NCBI GenBank assembly: GCA_025765615.1
Contig: JAIVFJ010000096.1
Coordinates: 185,109 to 249,108, forward strand
Source of the DNA: Zopfochytrium polystomum
Taxonomy: Eukaryota > Chytridiomycota > Chytridiomycetes > Chytridiales > Chytridiaceae
DNA length: 64,000 nt
Reading direction: 5' to 3'
In this document: in pieces, positions 14,346 to 27,173 of the stretch
Position numbering within the stretch: position 1 is the first letter of the stretch
Layout of the letters: each line of letters begins with the position of its first letter
Notes under the pieces: model-generated
Seen by the model: the letters and a program-made list of their open reading frames with translations, nothing else
What the model was told of the DNA's origin: nothing
Databases searched by the model: none
Position numbers and translations under genes: made by a program

Positions 14346-16640
14346 GGGGTCCCAGTTCTCCCCCTGCTTTAGCCAGGGCTCAGAATTGTCGGAAGTATAA
14401 TTGTCTTAATCCATTTGTTGATATTCTGTCATTCAACATCCCCCAACTGGACCACAGTCCACTATCCACCCATTCAGTGGCCCTCTTGTTCTGTGTCTTC
14501 CCACTGGCACTACTGAATTTTTTGTTTCCTTTATCCAGCTTCCTATCAGGAAACAAAGGGACTGTTAGAAATATGCAGATGATACTGTGCATGTACTGCA
14601 GTTTCTGACGATGCCAAAGGACAACAAACCCTGACAAAGAAAAGTCTGGTTAAATTTCACCAAGTGCCAATCACATCACTGCCATACCTACTTTCCAGTT
14701 TCTTGGTATCCATCTTGGCATGCTTCTCATTGCTCTTACTCTCAATACAGCGGCGTTTCTGAACCATTTCTAGCAACGGCCAGTTGGAGCTGAGCTGATG
14801 AGTGTTAAAGTAAGGGTGTTTCTTAGCCAACTATAAAATTGTGCGTTATTAAAGTGACATTTGTTTCCAGTTGGCAATTTGCACTTGTGCCTCAAACAGC
14901 TGCATTTGCCCTTCCACTTTCCTGCTGGTTGAATGTTTCACTGCAATCAAGGTGCCTAATAACTGCCTTGCGAACATCATACTGTGCAAACTCATGAGTG
15001 GTTTTCACAACAGAACTACTGCTGAAGCAATATACCCAAAGAGCGTCGTAATACAGTTTCCCACGCTCACTTTTCAAGCCAACTATAGCTCGAAGTCCTT
15101 CAAGTGTTTTTTACCAACTCCTTTGGGGCTTATCCATGGGTGCAGTCAGTTTGTACAGTCCCTTGGAGATATAGACGTCAGTTGGCATGAGAGGAGAACG
15201 CCTGCTGGAAACTCTGTTGATGCCTTGAAGGGTTGTTATGCACAAAGAGTGACAAATGAAATCAACGCACTTCTTCAGGGTGGAGAAGACTGTAAGAGTC
15301 ACACCTGGATGTCTCTTCTTGAAGCCTTGCCTTTCCTTTTGACTTCCGACCTGGTTTCCGTGAATCTGCTTTCTCAGTATCCATCATCTGTGCATTTAGC
15401 AACACTCACTTTTCCAGTATCTTTGCCAACCACACCCTTTGACCCTGCGCATTCTTGCTACAGCACAGTCTTGCATCAGCTTGACATGAGCACAGGCACC
15501 AGTGACTTGCCTCAGAATATTCATCAACATCCATATCCTTGTCCACAGTTGGAGATTCATCAAGCTGGAGCTGAGGCTGCAGGATCCTGTCATCATCAGG
15601 GTCCTCTTCCATTTCCCTTCCCATATCGCTTGCGGATGCTAAACTCTCTTGCAAAACCAGTGACCACTTTGGCACTGGCTCTACAAACTGCAGAAGTTAA
15701 ATACATTTGGACAGCATCTGCTCTTACCCTGCTTGCAGGAGTAGACTTGGACTTTTCCTTTGTCAGGCTGTTGAAGAGGGCGCCAATTGCTTTGGGTTTA
15801 CTTCCTCTGCTTGATTTGAAGACTGAGAGGCCTGAACAACACACCACTTTGTGAGACAAGAACACAAAAGTACAGAACTGAGCTTTTTTTTCCCCAGCCG
15901 TTCCATAGATGGAAAGAACAAACCTCTGAATCATTTCCATTTATTCTGTTTTCAGAAGAATGAGGACCTTTGGAGTCAACAGCTGTGGCTTTTGACTTGC
16001 AGAAGGTCAGAAGATTCATTGCTGAAGCATACCTTCTGACGCACAAGAAGATTTTCAGAAATTGCACTTGTCATAGCAAAAATCTCAGACTTGGACTGTG
16101 GATGCTTGCACTTGCACTCTGCAAGGAAGGTTTGGAAGGAGAGTTTTGTTGGGGGGACATGTTGAGCAATGGTTTCTTTTCTTTGAAATAAAGCGACTGT
16201 CAGAAAAGTAATTGGCCCTTTTGTGTGCGTGTGTGTGTGTGTGTTTGAGTGGGCTTGTTATCTCTTCCACAAGTGATCGCAAGAGCGATCACTTTTTGCA
16301 GGCGCCATTGTGATCGCAGAAGCGAACGCCATCCGAACCTACCTGAAGTTTCACTGTCTGTCCGTATTTTAAGTGGGCTTTTTTTATTATATTTTACTAG
16401 GGGATGCCTGTCGACTTGTAAGCAATCCTTGCCAAAAGAAAAAAAAAAAAAAAAAAAAAAGGAAGAAGAGAAAAAATTATTAAAGACAAAGCCTTCAATG
16501 GCTATTGGTAGTCCACGCACAGGCAATCTGCTACTGGATTGAAAGGAGAGTGGCATGCCACAATGACCATTGTGTGGCAGGCCACTTGCAGAGTGACCAA
16601 CAAAGCTCGAGGTGTTAGCCCAGAGCCACTGACACACTGA
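14346..16640. other. CpG-poor repeat-type DNA with an unrecognised long open frame
   Basis: An open frame of 327 codons runs on the + strand from 14871 to 15854, with overlapping shorter open frames on the minus strand (15406-15675, 15596-15940, 15798-16067). I recognise no family in any of them. The minus-strand peptides look more protein-like (KPKAIGALFNSLTKEKSKS), so the + frame may be the antisense of a decayed element. A GT-rich tract lies at 16226-16243 and an A/T-rich tract at 16439-16490. Confidence 0.35.
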
Positions 16641-17330
16641 CAGACAAAGAAGGACAGAAAGAGAGAGAAGTCGCAGTCTTGCAGCATAGCCTCACTGGCA
16701 AACCCAGAACCTCAGACAAACTGAGCGCTGCCCTCACCGCCTTTTGCAATAGGAAGACTGACAACCTGTTGACTGCAACAGACAGGTGGGCACTGGCTCC
16801 GAAGTACTCACAGAACCCAGAGGGAGAAATAAAAACTGCCCGTTGACTTTAGTTCAAATGAAGAGACAGTCATTGACTGATAGATAGACAACAGCCCATT
16901 GACTTTGCAAAATCATTAACTGATATATCATTTCAGTTGGCTCCTCCTCCTCGTGACCCCAGGGAAGGGGGGCTGCAGCCTCCCCTCCACCCCTTGCTCC
17001 TCCTTTTGAGTTGGTTGCAAATCTTCAATGCAGGGAAAAGCAACATTCACACAAAGTTGGAGACACTGATGCACACTTTCGTCCCTTGAGTAGAGATGCT
17101 TTAGAAGGAGACAGCTGGAGGGAGCGTTTTGAAGAGGTACCCTACAGTGCCTTGTAAAGCACAGACTGCAAAGAGACAGAGAGATAGACAGTGAGACACA
17201 CAGCCCATTGACTGCCACTCCCAGAGACAGGGGGATACACAGACAACCCGTTGACTGCCACTCTTATAGACAGCCAGCCTGTTGACTTCTGTCCTTTTTT
17301 AGTTTTTACAGCATTATTGAAGTGCAAAGG
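16640..17330 (+). repeat. minisatellite-like block with CCCATTGACT core
   Basis: A core of CC(C/G)(A/G)TTGACT(G/T) recurs about six times (near 16838, 16897, 17204, 17249, 17280 and, in diverged form, 16773), often next to GACAGAC-type words. This suggests a decayed tandem array. No gene is seen. Confidence 0.5.
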
Positions 17331-17928
17331 AGAGAGAGAGAGAGAGGTTGGGAGGGGAGAAAGAAGCTGGGTTGTTTTTTGAGTCAAGGGGCTCCCACCC
17401 CCCTCCACCCCCGCTCGATTGATCAAGGGGGACAGGGGGACAGAGAGAGAGAAAGAGAGTCCTCACTTGTTCCAGTTACAGTTGCCTCCTCTTCTTTCCT
17501 TTTTTCTGTTGTTTTCTTTTTCCCTCAGCTTGGCCACCTTGTGGCTCCATTTGAGCGACTGGCACCGGCACTGCTTTGCCATCATTGGAAACACTGTCAA
17601 TCCTGACACCTTCCCGTCTTAGCGTCGCTTGCAGCTGCCTTGTCAGATGGGTTGGTCCGCCTCCAATGAGATGGTCTGAGTCACCCCACCCCCAAGTGAG
17701 AGAGTAACCTACGACTGCAGAGAGAGGGAGAGACAGAGACAGAGAGACAGAGAAACAGAAAGAGCGACAAGGGAAGAGACAGAGAGACAGAGGGAATATC
17801 TTTTTTGAGTCAGGGGGATCCTGCCCCCTGAGCCCCCCCGGTGAGGGGGGCTGCCGCCCCCCCTCAACCCCCCGCTTGAGAGAGAGAGGAGAGGGAGAGA
17901 GGGACAGGGAATGAAACAGGGAAAGAGT

Positions 17929-17978
<50 letters not shown>

Positions 17979-18060
17979 CACGGAGAGACTGGGAGAAAGG
18001 CAGGGAGAGAGAGCGAGACAGAGAGAGCAACAGAGCAAAGAGATGGGGAGCCGTTGACTC
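17331..18060 (+). repeat. GA-rich simple-sequence block
   Basis: Dense GAGA and GACAGAGA words occur at 17331-17345, 17440-17460, 17717-17795, and almost without a break at 17876-18037. A G-rich/C-rich stretch (CCCCCCTCAACCCCCCGC) lies at 17857-17874. No coding sequence is supported. Confidence 0.6.
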
Positions 18061-20924
18061 TCAGTCGCAGAGTGCTTCTCAAATCAAAAATAGTGAATAT
18101 GTAAACTCTGTGTCTGACTGGTTGCTGCAGAGTACACTGCATCAGGATGGGGATGTTGTCCCCAGCTAAGGAGGGCGAGAAACCATTGGAAGAGGAACAG
18201 CTCTTTGCTTTATTGGGGTAAGGTTGCCTTTTCCCAGGGTTTTTGCACACTGATTTGGAATGCAGGAGTGTAATGTCTTTCATAACACATTCCTCATGGT
18301 TGATAGATTCTGTTCTGTTGCAGAAGTCAGTTGGGGATTTTCCTGGCTGCCTGCTGCTTCTTGCCATTCTGACATCTTTTGGGGCAAAATTGAAATTTGG
18401 CCATCTGATCAGAATACTGTCTAAAGAAGGAAACAATTGGTTATGAGATCTCCTCTTCATCTTCAGGGGCTCTCTATAGTCTAGTGGCAAAAGGGATAAG
18501 ACAAGTCTTTAAGATGGGAAGCTCCTGGTTATTAGCAGAGCCAGTACCCTGGATTCAGCTCAAACTCAACAAAGATGGATGATGTGGTTCAATTCTGTCT
18601 TTATTCAAGCACAGCTAGACCAAGTAGAGTTGCTCAATGAAGAGTACCCCACAGGCCCCAGGTTCAAGCCCTGACTATCCAACATGGTGACCAACAGGCA
18701 GCAGTTCAACAAGGGGATGCCCTAAGGCAGTATGGCATCTGCCAGTATCACAGAGACAGAGCTCAATGTGAGAACCAACCAGGTAGGGGAAGGAAGAGAA
18801 AGGAAAGGGAAGGAAACCTCACCCCAGCTTGGCATACAACACACTGGCCTGGGGAAATCATACCTCTACTAGCTTGGTCAGGTAGCACTGGCCTAAGAGG
18901 ACTCCATCCCCAGCTTGGTCTGGTAGCACTGGCCTAGGAAGAAACACCAAAGAGGAAAGAAAAGGATTGGTTGTTACCTAGGTAGGATTTATTGAGAGAG
19001 AGTAGATATATATAGAACAAAGGAGGAGAGAGAGGGAGTATTTATAGGAAAGGGGAGGAGAGAAAGAAGGAAAGAAGGAAGAAAGAAAGAAAAGAGAAAA
19101 AGGGAAAAGACATAACAAAAGGAGAAAATGAAAGAAAGAACAATTTGGAAGGATGAATCACTCTTTCAGCCACACCCCCCCTCCACCCAGTGTCTCTCCT
19201 GCCTCCAAATTTGGGGTGAACATAATTTGAGGCTTTGAGGCCACATCAGTGCAGGGACAGTGGATTGAAAGGTGGGAAAATGAGAGAAAAAGGAAAATGA
19301 GTAAAAATAAGAATGAATAGGATGAATGAGGGGTGTGCCCCTTGTGCTTAGGCCCATTCAGCACAAGGAACACAGGATGCTCTTTTATAGTGATAAACAC
19401 TAGAGCCCGTGAGGGATGTGATGAATGGTAATAAAAAATAAATATGGGGGGCCAATATAATGACATCGTCACAACTGGGGAAGAGCTTTTAGGGAGACCC
19501 CAGCTAAGACCATGATCAGTGAGATTAGGAATCTCACATGGTCCCTTCTCCAACTTATTTCAAATGTGGAAGGGACTGATGACAATCAAGCACCTGCTGC
19601 TGCAGCACCTTTGCCGGGTGAGTGGTTGTTTTCACTGAAGAAACTTAATGGTGCTTCTAGTTCACTGGACTCTGGACCCTCAACTCCAACTGCTTCATTG
19701 GATGCAACTGCTAAGGCTCAGCCAAAACAAGCTTCTGCGGTAGCAGCAGAAGCTTCCTGGAAAGTGGCACAGACATTTGAGCTTCCTCCACCTGTGTATT
19801 GTCAGCAGGCTGCTGCAACAAAAGGCTCTGGAGCGCTGCAAACCACACCAGCAGCAGCAGTTCCAAATCTTCGCAGCAACCCTCCGATTGACATGAAAGC
19901 CAGCACTTCTGAGCAAGCTGCAGAAAAACAAGTCCCAAAACAACCCAGCAATCAGCCTACTGCCAAGAACGACGACACTTCAGAGGCAGTTGCAGAAAAT
20001 CAAGTTGCAAATCAACAACTCCTTGCCAAAAGGCATTAGCTTCCCCAGCACTTTGACATTAAAGAAGGGTACAATGATGAATTTGACGACTGCAAAGGTA
20101 CAGCTTTGGCTTCAGTCAGGGAGGATTTGGAAAAACAGCGCAAGCAGCAGAAAGGAAGAAGGATCTGTTGGATGGAGAGGATGCTTTATCAATCACGTCA
20201 ATGACAAAAATCAGCCAGAGGACGTCGCTTGGCAGTCTTTGCCTTGAAGAGTCAGACCCAGATACTTATGACATTTCTTCCGCGTGCCTCCTTGAATTGA
20301 TTAGTGACAATTCTGGTGCACATCTTTTGGTGAGGCGAGACAAAACAACCTGGATGATCAAGTCAGATATTCTCACTGAGTTTTCTTGTATATGCAACAA
20401 TTCATCTGAGGTGCAGGAGCACGGCTTTATTGTTATCAATTCCATGTGTCTCCATTGCGTATGGTTCATAAAAACTTTCAATCTGTGTGGGTGGTCTTTA
20501 TATTCCTCTTTGGGGAAAACCACTTCCAATTAGCTGCTTGGAGTGCCTATTCTATGGTAGTTTGAGTGATGTGCTCCCTGAATTTCCAAAGACCTGTGGA
20601 GCCGACATCAAAGATTCTGTCAATCGTTCAAGAAGTCTGTTCAGTCACAAACATACCAAACCCGTGGAAGAAAGTTAAAAAACACTCTCACTCCAATTTG
20701 CCAGTCCCTGTATAAAACAAGCTCTCTTGCCCACGTGCCCTTGTCCTCAAACCTCAGTTGTATCCTTTCTTTCTTTCTACCTCTCAGCCACTTGCTTCAC
20801 TTCGCGGCCTCGACCCTTCCACCATCTTGGAACGCCGCCTTCACTCACAACATCGCCTTCTACACTGCAACTTCAATACACAGTAACGCCTACCATTTCA
20901 ACAATCCAAGAAACCCAGAGCACG
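18061..20924. other. CpG-poor repeat region, no confident gene
   Basis: A tRNA-like stretch at 18477-18545 has an A-box-like TAGTCTAGTGG, and a B-box-like GGTTCAAGCCC occurs at 18662; together they could be a decayed tRNA-derived short element. A degenerate repeat with CAGCTTGG and CACTGGCCT words occurs three times at 18823-18935. An open frame of 175 codons (19512-20039, Gln/Ala/Pro-rich) and one of 121 codons (20168-20533) are unrecognised and could belong to a mobile element. A TATA-like CTGTATAAAAC lies at 20713. Confidence 0.35.
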
Positions 20925-21425
20925 GCATCCACGTGACCTGGTCCACATGGATTTCACACCAATCAAGATGAAAGGTATTGAAAATGAAGAGGTGGCTTTA
21001 GTCCTTACAGACAATTTTTCTGTCTGAAGGTCACCTTTGAATTGCAGGGCTGGTTGGGGAGGAGATACTTTCCAATTTTATGTTGTGGCTCTGTTGGGTG
21101 CAGTGAGCATGTGACTGGACTTGGTGGGACAATGCGAAAGAATTCTACCTGCGGCAGTTTGCAGACAAGATGAAAGAAATTTGGTGTCAAACTGCAAGAT
21201 TTTATTGCTTATATGAGCATGAGTAGAATGGGAAAGCAGAAATTGCGAACCAGAATTTGTTGGACCAAGCAGGCTTGGCCCTGCTCAATGCTCAGATGGA
21301 TAAGAAGTGGTGGCCTCATGCACTAGCCACTGCTGTTTATGTAAGTAATCAATTGCCGATAAAGGGACTCTCTCTCACGCCTATTGAGCAATTCATTCAA
21401 ATCAAACCTGACACGATAGGGCACT
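20925..21425 (+). pseudogene. broken copia-type integrase fragment
   Basis: Starts near DLVHMDFTPIKMKG (catalytic-core opening), then after a diverged gap WWDNAKEFYLRQFADKM with the second acidic residue, an in-frame TAG where the family has a coding residue before NGKAEIANQNLL, then KKWWPHALATAVYVSNQLP. These are the integrase-core landmarks of copia elements. There are stops and frame changes, and the fragment ends near 21420 where unrelated sequence begins. It may belong to the same family as the fragment at 60595-60900. Confidence 0.7.
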
Positions 21426-21733
21426 CCACAGACCGACTCTGTGCCGGGGGTCTGTGCCAGGCTGGCCTTTCGGAACGGCTTTGTCGATGCCCTGGACGGA
21501 CCGGTCCCGTACCGGATCCACTCTTTTTTGGTACAAACTGGAACCCCCCCGCAACCACACAAGATCCGATTTGGAAGTTGACAATGTCCCCCTCTCAGGT
21601 GAGGGGGAGCACTGGCTGCGGATCCGCAGTGGAAACACTCACAACCGCAAAACAGGTCCAAGTCCGTCAAATACAAGACCAACCGTTGGGGTCGCCCAAG
21701 CTACCCTCGAATCTTCGCTTCCCTATCGACCAC

Positions 21734-23296
21734 TTAAACACTGTAGTTTTCCTGAATAATCGGGACAAGGGCGACGGGCGATCGGTTCGCCTCGCCGTTC
21801 CCCAGCTCGCGCGAGGCTATGTGGATGAGGGGGCACCACGGCGCAGAGTACGACCAGACGCGGGCGCCGCCGGTCGCGTCTACGCAGTGCACATGGTGGC
21901 CGCCCGCGACAAACACCCGGTCGGTGGCGGCGTCCGCGAGGAGAAACGCGTAGCCTGGGTCCTCCAGCGCCCGGAACACGTGCCTCCAGACGACGGCGCC
22001 AGTCTCGGCGTGCAGGCAGTACAGCGTGTTGCCGAGGTACACGAAGAGGCGGTAGCCAGCGCGGGGTTGAGATGGCGACGGTGGTGGCGGCGGGGGAAAC
22101 GGCAGCGGCGTTTGAGTGTAGGGAGGAAGCTCTGGGTCTCCAGAGCCGGGAGGAGGAGGAGCCGTGGTCGGGGTCGTCGCTGGAAGGGGCGGGGCGCCAG
22201 AGCCAACCAGCAGGCTGGGAAGGTACCATTTGAAGTTGATGCGGTATTTGTCGCACTTGCCGGTTTGTTCGTTGGCCAAATAGACGATCTCCCTGTTCCA
22301 CACGAGCAGGCGCCCCTTTGAAGGAAGCGGGATGATTCCGGTCGGGGAGCAGGAACCTTTCACTAGGTCTTTGAATGAGATGGTGGGGCGGTCTGGAACC
22401 ACGCGGCCGGTCGACGGGTCGAGCTGGACGATCTTCTCGCGGACGCTGACAAAGAGCGGAGAAACGTGCGGTAGCGCCGGCGGGGCCTGTTTCTTTTCTT
22501 TTTTTGTATCGTCAGAAGCCGTCGTCGACGACGACGACGACGCCGTGGGGACGGAGGGTCGATTCGTCGACGAAGGGTCATAGTTACGGGGAAGGTAGAG
22601 CGGGGAAGTGCGCATGGTGGAGAGGATCATCTCGACGGCGCGGAACTCGGGGACCTTGACCGACCAAAGCAGCGTTCCCGACAGCGCGTCCAGTGCAAAC
22701 AGCTCGCCGACTCCGCCAACGTACAGGACGCCGTCCTCGATCAGGAGCATCGGATGCGCGCCGACGCCGCTGTGCTCAAACGTCCACAGATGGGCGCCGT
22801 CGGATACCCGCTTCCCGTAGACACTGTAATGGCCCAGGAACAGCATGTCACGCAGCATTGCGGGCTGGGACGGCTCGGCGGCGGCCGTGTCGTAGTCGTC
22901 AAGGAACCACCGGCAGGCGTCCGTGCCGTCGGGCCGGACGGCGAGCGCGCCGCAGTCGAGGGCCACGACCGGGCGGCATCCGGTCGACAGCAGGCCGCTG
23001 CCCCTCAGTTCCGGCGTCACCCAGCGGACGCGGCCGGAGCGGGCGTGGAGGGCGAGCGTGCGTCTGCCGAGCACGGCGACGACGCAGCCCGTGGGCGGGT
23101 GGGCGATGAGCGAGTTCGATCTTGTCTCGGGGATGGCGCCCGTCGTCGCCACCCATGCGCGCGCGCCCCTTGAGGACTTGCTCACGGCCACGACTGAGTT
23201 GCTGTGGACGCCGGCGACGAATACGAGGTCGGACGGATCAGCCGCCACCTCCGCCGGCGCTGCGGGCACGGCCACCTTCGCGTTCAAGGAACTCAT
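21734..23296 (-). CDS. PQQ/quinoprotein-type beta-propeller protein
   Basis: A single-exon frame of 520 residues. Repeated blade motifs of the form (L/V)xxxDxxxGxxxW occur: LALHARSGRVRWVTPE, LFALDALSGTLLWSVKVPE, IVQLDPSTGRVVPD, LYCLHAETGAVVWRHVF and VHCVDATGGARVWSY. These are typical of PQQ-like or outer-membrane-assembly-type beta-propellers. Two low-complexity inserts (Ser/Thr then Lys-rich near residues 245-270, and Pro-rich near 365-400) interrupt the propeller. No signal peptide or membrane segment is evident, so it is likely a soluble scaffold or enzyme-like protein. The quinone-binding residues of true dehydrogenases cannot be confirmed, and no specific function is claimed. Confidence 0.75.
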   Translation of the reverse strand: MSSLNAKVAVPAAPAEVAADPSDLVFVAGVHSNSVVAVSKSSRGARAWVATTGAIPETRSNSLIAHPPTGCVVAVLGRRTLALHARSGRVRWVTPELRGSGLLSTGCRPVVALDCGALAVRPDGTDACRWFLDDYDTAAAEPSQPAMLRDMLFLGHYSVYGKRVSDGAHLWTFEHSGVGAHPMLLIEDGVLYVGGVGELFALDALSGTLLWSVKVPEFRAVEMILSTMRTSPLYLPRNYDPSSTNRPSVPTASSSSSTTASDDTKKEKKQAPPALPHVSPLFVSVREKIVQLDPSTGRVVPDRPTISFKDLVKGSCSPTGIIPLPSKGRLLVWNREIVYLANEQTGKCDKYRINFKWYLPSLLVGSGAPPLPATTPTTAPPPPGSGDPELPPYTQTPLPFPPPPPPSPSQPRAGYRLFVYLGNTLYCLHAETGAVVWRHVFRALEDPGYAFLLADAATDRVFVAGGHHVHCVDATGGARVWSYSAPWCPLIHIASRELGNGEANRSPVALVPIIQENYSV

Positions 23297-24549
23297 TGAC
23301 GAAAGACAAATTAACCTCCTTTGAGCGACAAAGAATCAATTAACACGCCTCCTCGCAGGTGGATTTGCCCAGCTTCACCTTGCGTGGCCAGCAACTCCTC
23401 TTATACAAGGACCTGCTTTTAAATGTTTAGTTGAATTGGCTAGACGGCCAATCTATGCGCTGTGTACAAAAAAAATACCTCCTTTTGTCGTTCAACGCAT
23501 TTTTTATGTTTTTTTCGAAGATACAGGCATTTTTCTTCAGGGGCCAATTCCAGGACAATCAGACGAAAATATCGGGACAAAAACTGATGTTTGTGTTGGG
23601 CGGAGCTGTGGCTTCGATGAATACACCCCATGCTGCAGAGCATGCTCAGTTCATGCTCTTCCGCCTTTCTCCACTCTTTGGTGAAGGGTGAACCCATGGC
23701 CTCCTAGTGTGTCAGTCGATCCTTGTATGTGTCATGTGCCACTCAAACTGTGTTGGAGTTGACATTGAAAGCGAAGAGTGGTCTGTCTTTGTCGTCTGAG
23801 TCTGACATGTGCCCTGTGGTATGGCTCCCTGTGTGTGTGATGGTTTTGGTGGGATGAGGTTGTGTTAATTGTTTTGATGTGTTTTGAAGAGGTAAAGGTT
23901 ATGGAGAATTGTTTGTTAGTATAGTGAATCTCAGATTTACTCACCAGTTGGTCAGTGGTTGGGTTCTTTCTTGGTCACCCACGTTTCTTCTTTGGTGGTG
24001 GTAGGTCAGGGTCAATGCTGGGGGCCACTGCTGTTTCTGGTGATGCGGTGTGTGGTGGTGGTTCCAGCAGTGGCTCTGCAGGTGGTGGTTGCTGCAAGCT
24101 TGTGACAACTTAGGTGGTTGCCCTTGCTTCTTCGATGTTGGCACTGTCTGTGCATTGTTGTGTCCCCCCTTCTGCTCCTGCTGCTGCACTTTTTGCTGCA
24201 GCGCCTGCTGGAGAATCTGCTCTGTGTGAATGACTGATTGGACTGCCTTTTCACATGCTGGGTGACTGAGGTCTGAAAGTGGTGGGAGGTTGACACTAAT
24301 GCTCTTAATCCCCCCCCCCTCACAGAGTGAACCCAGTAAAAGGAGGGAACTTGTCTTCAAAGAAGACAATACCATGGTAGCGCTGGTAGATGACGCACTG
24401 CACTTGGAGCTCCCACAACACTGAAACTGATTGTGAAACAGCTGAGGTAGACAGCTGGACGGCCATTGAGGTTGAGTTTCTTGTGAAGAGTTGGGCTGAC
24501 CTGGTAGAAACACTTGGAACCAAAAGTGCGAAAGTGACTAACTTGAGGT
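23297..24549. other. intergenic with an unrecognised minus-strand open frame
   Basis: A 190-codon minus-strand frame (23941-24513), rich in Gln, His and Ser, lies directly downstream (in minus orientation) of the partial LTR at 24550. It could be a relic of copia gag, but no zinc knuckle or other motif is seen. The rest shows no gene. Confidence 0.3.
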
Positions 24550-24682
24550 TGTAAACAGTCTACTCTGAGTGAGTGAGTGGAAGGAGTGAATGAAGTGGAG
24601 ATGTGTGTTTGTGGGTGGTCCTTCTCCCCAACTTGGCGAGAAAGAGAAAAACTCTGTTATGAATTATTGATACATAATGATG
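24550..24682 (-). repeat. partial LTR, family A
   Basis: The minus strand matches the last 130 or so bases of the family A LTR, including the GTAAACAGTCTACTCTGAGT end block. The same part of the LTR is retained as at 13591-13722. Confidence 0.7.
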
Positions 24683-25444
24683 ACTCCCATGAGCATCATG
24701 AGAATTGAGAATAGCGTGTGCACTACTGCGGAGGGAACGCAACAGATCTTGTGTGTCACTGCTACTTCTACATGTACTAGCTGGATATTTAGCGCCTTGT
24801 CAGATTGTAGATAATCGTCGTTTGTATCTGGGGTTCAACAAAGCTGGCTCAATTTCCTATGTCAGCAGTTGTCCTGAAAAGATGAAACGATGGGGAACCG
24901 CGATCAGAGGCAGGTAGCGATAGTCGAAAGTGGAAGAAATGAAGTAAGTTTGAGGTGGAGGTTGCGCAAGTCACACATACACACACGTACTCACATGCAC
25001 AAGGCACACGACAGATGGATTTTGGGTGGGCCATGTTTCGTTTCTTTTTTTTTTTTTTTTTTTTTGTAAAAAAAAGGCTTTTCGTCGTCTCCCTCTCGGA
25101 AGGACCGAGAACACAACGGCGCACTCGGTAAAAAGTGAACGGATTGATAGAAGGGTTGTGCATTGACAAAAAAAAAAAAAAAAAGGCAAAAGGGCTGGAA
25201 ATGAGTGGAAAGAAGAGGTGAAAGAAATCCCTCCTCCTCCTCCCTCCAATACAAAACACACACAAGCAAGAACAAACACGGCTTTGAAAATGAAAAAGAG
25301 GCATACGAGGAGGAAAGTACACAGGTCTGACGAAATGTTCATAACGCCAAATGGAAACGAAGAGAAAGAAAGCCGCTCCAAACACGAGCTAGACTTGAAT
25401 GTCGAATCAGTGACTAAAGGCTGTGGAAGGGCATGCAACTGCCA
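24683..25444. other. 3' flank of the papain-like/DM9 gene
   Basis: No gene is seen. T- and A-runs occur at about 25047-25065 and 25169-25184, and a GAGGAG-type tract near 25230. Confidence 0.4.
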
Positions 25445-27132
25445 TCACATGTAGCAAAGCACCTCGTACTCCTTGACGAGGTGGTCGTCGCCGTCGAACG
25501 GAATGATTGCGCCTTTCAAATGCTCGGCAACCTGGCCAGGGCACAAGCTGTGGCGCTTCTCCGTGACCAGAGAGTTTAAAATAGGCACATGCCCAAAGCC
25601 GTGCTTTGCAACGTGCTTCTCCATTTTGGCGCGGGCAATGTACAGCACCTTGCCCTCGTCATCGACGCCACCCGGCACCGCCGATTCGGGGATCTTGCCG
25701 TCCTTGGCCGCGGTCCAGGTCGTGTTCTTGAACGTCGTGAGAACCTCGTGGCCAAAGTGGATCTGGACCTCGTCTCCCTTGTAGGTAACGATAGCAGGGC
25801 CCTTTTCGCCGTCGTTGGGCGGCGTCAGGTCGGGGGGTTGGTGCGCGTGGAGGCCGTTCGGGGGCACGTCGCCCCGAACCTTTCCGACAACCACTGCGTC
25901 ACCAATGCGAACTCGGCACACGTAAAGCGGGGCGTTGTCGATATCGTATCCCGCAGCCGTCGAGTTGGGTGGCACGCCACCGTCGGGCGGCATCTCGGTC
26001 CAGTCGACGTGGTGAAGAAGGTTAGTGAACCACTGCATCCCCCTCGTGACACGTTCTTTGGTTGGAACTTTTTTGCCGTGCTTGAGGAGCTCCATTTTGT
26101 CTTCCTTTGCGTAGAAGAGGCGGCCGTCGAATTCCGGTTGGACTTCAACGGAGAGAGGGGTGTGTCGGCCAGGGTCCACGTTTTGGAATGAAGTTACAAG
26201 CAGTCCTTGGTAAATAATGGCCACCAGTTCCGAGCAGAAGACAGCATCCTTTTTGGATGTGTGGCTGGGGAAGTGAGTGGTGAGGGTGGCCTTTACTGAC
26301 TCGAGCTTCTTGTACAGCTTCTCGGATGCGGCGGCAAGCTGAGGAACGACTGACATTGGGTCTGAAACGATCCACCGGCGTCGCGTTAGAAAGTCGACAA
26401 GCGTGATCCCTATACTCACAGCTGAAGTCCTTGTAGTGGTTGTAGATCTTCAAGAAATGGTCCGGATCCTTGGCCAAAAGGTCCCGGATACGTTCTCTGC
26501 TCGTTTCGTCCAAGGGGCAGATAGCGACATCGGAATCAACCTCCTTGACAACCGCCTCGAAGTCCCGAATTTGAGGTCCAAGATGGAAACCGGTTTTTGA
26601 GGTGTCGTGGTCCAGAGGAAGAACCTTCGAGTCTGAAGTTGAACGAATCTAAGGTCAGCCGTGACGGATCGGCGATGTCTTCAGCGGAGGGACTTACAAA
26701 CGTATCCAAGCACCTCGCCGGAAAAAATCGATTCGTAAAGGTAAATCTTGCCTTCCTCCAAGAAGGGGAGATTGAGGACAGACTTGTCCACAAGCATGCC
26801 TGCATGCGTCCACAAGTTGCTGTTTCCGAGAACAAGTTAGTGGATGGTGCATGAGCAAGTGACGAAATTGGTAATCTGTATTACTGGAAAGGTCGCTTCA
26901 GGCCTGGAACGACGTCATGGAGTTCGACAGACTGAATGAACTTTCCAACGGGGTCGTTACCTGCAAGTTACGCATTAGTGATGCGAGAGGGGAAAGGTGA
27001 GGAAGGAGCGGTCGTTAGTAACGAATGCAGAGTGGGTGGCGTCTGGGGTGGGTGGGGGAGGGGTGCAGCCACACAGCGAACATAAGCCATCAAGAATGCG
27101 GAAGAGAAAACGCGTTGCAACAGCAGCAGGGG

Positions 27133-27173
<41 letters not shown>

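Noticed and set aside
18477..18545. Functional tRNA gene
   Set aside because: A-box-like sequence is present but no cloverleaf could be closed and the B-box-like part does not fit.
27133..27172. CRISPR-like or regulatory array of CAGG units
   Set aside because: A plain 4-base microsatellite inside an intron; there are no spacers.
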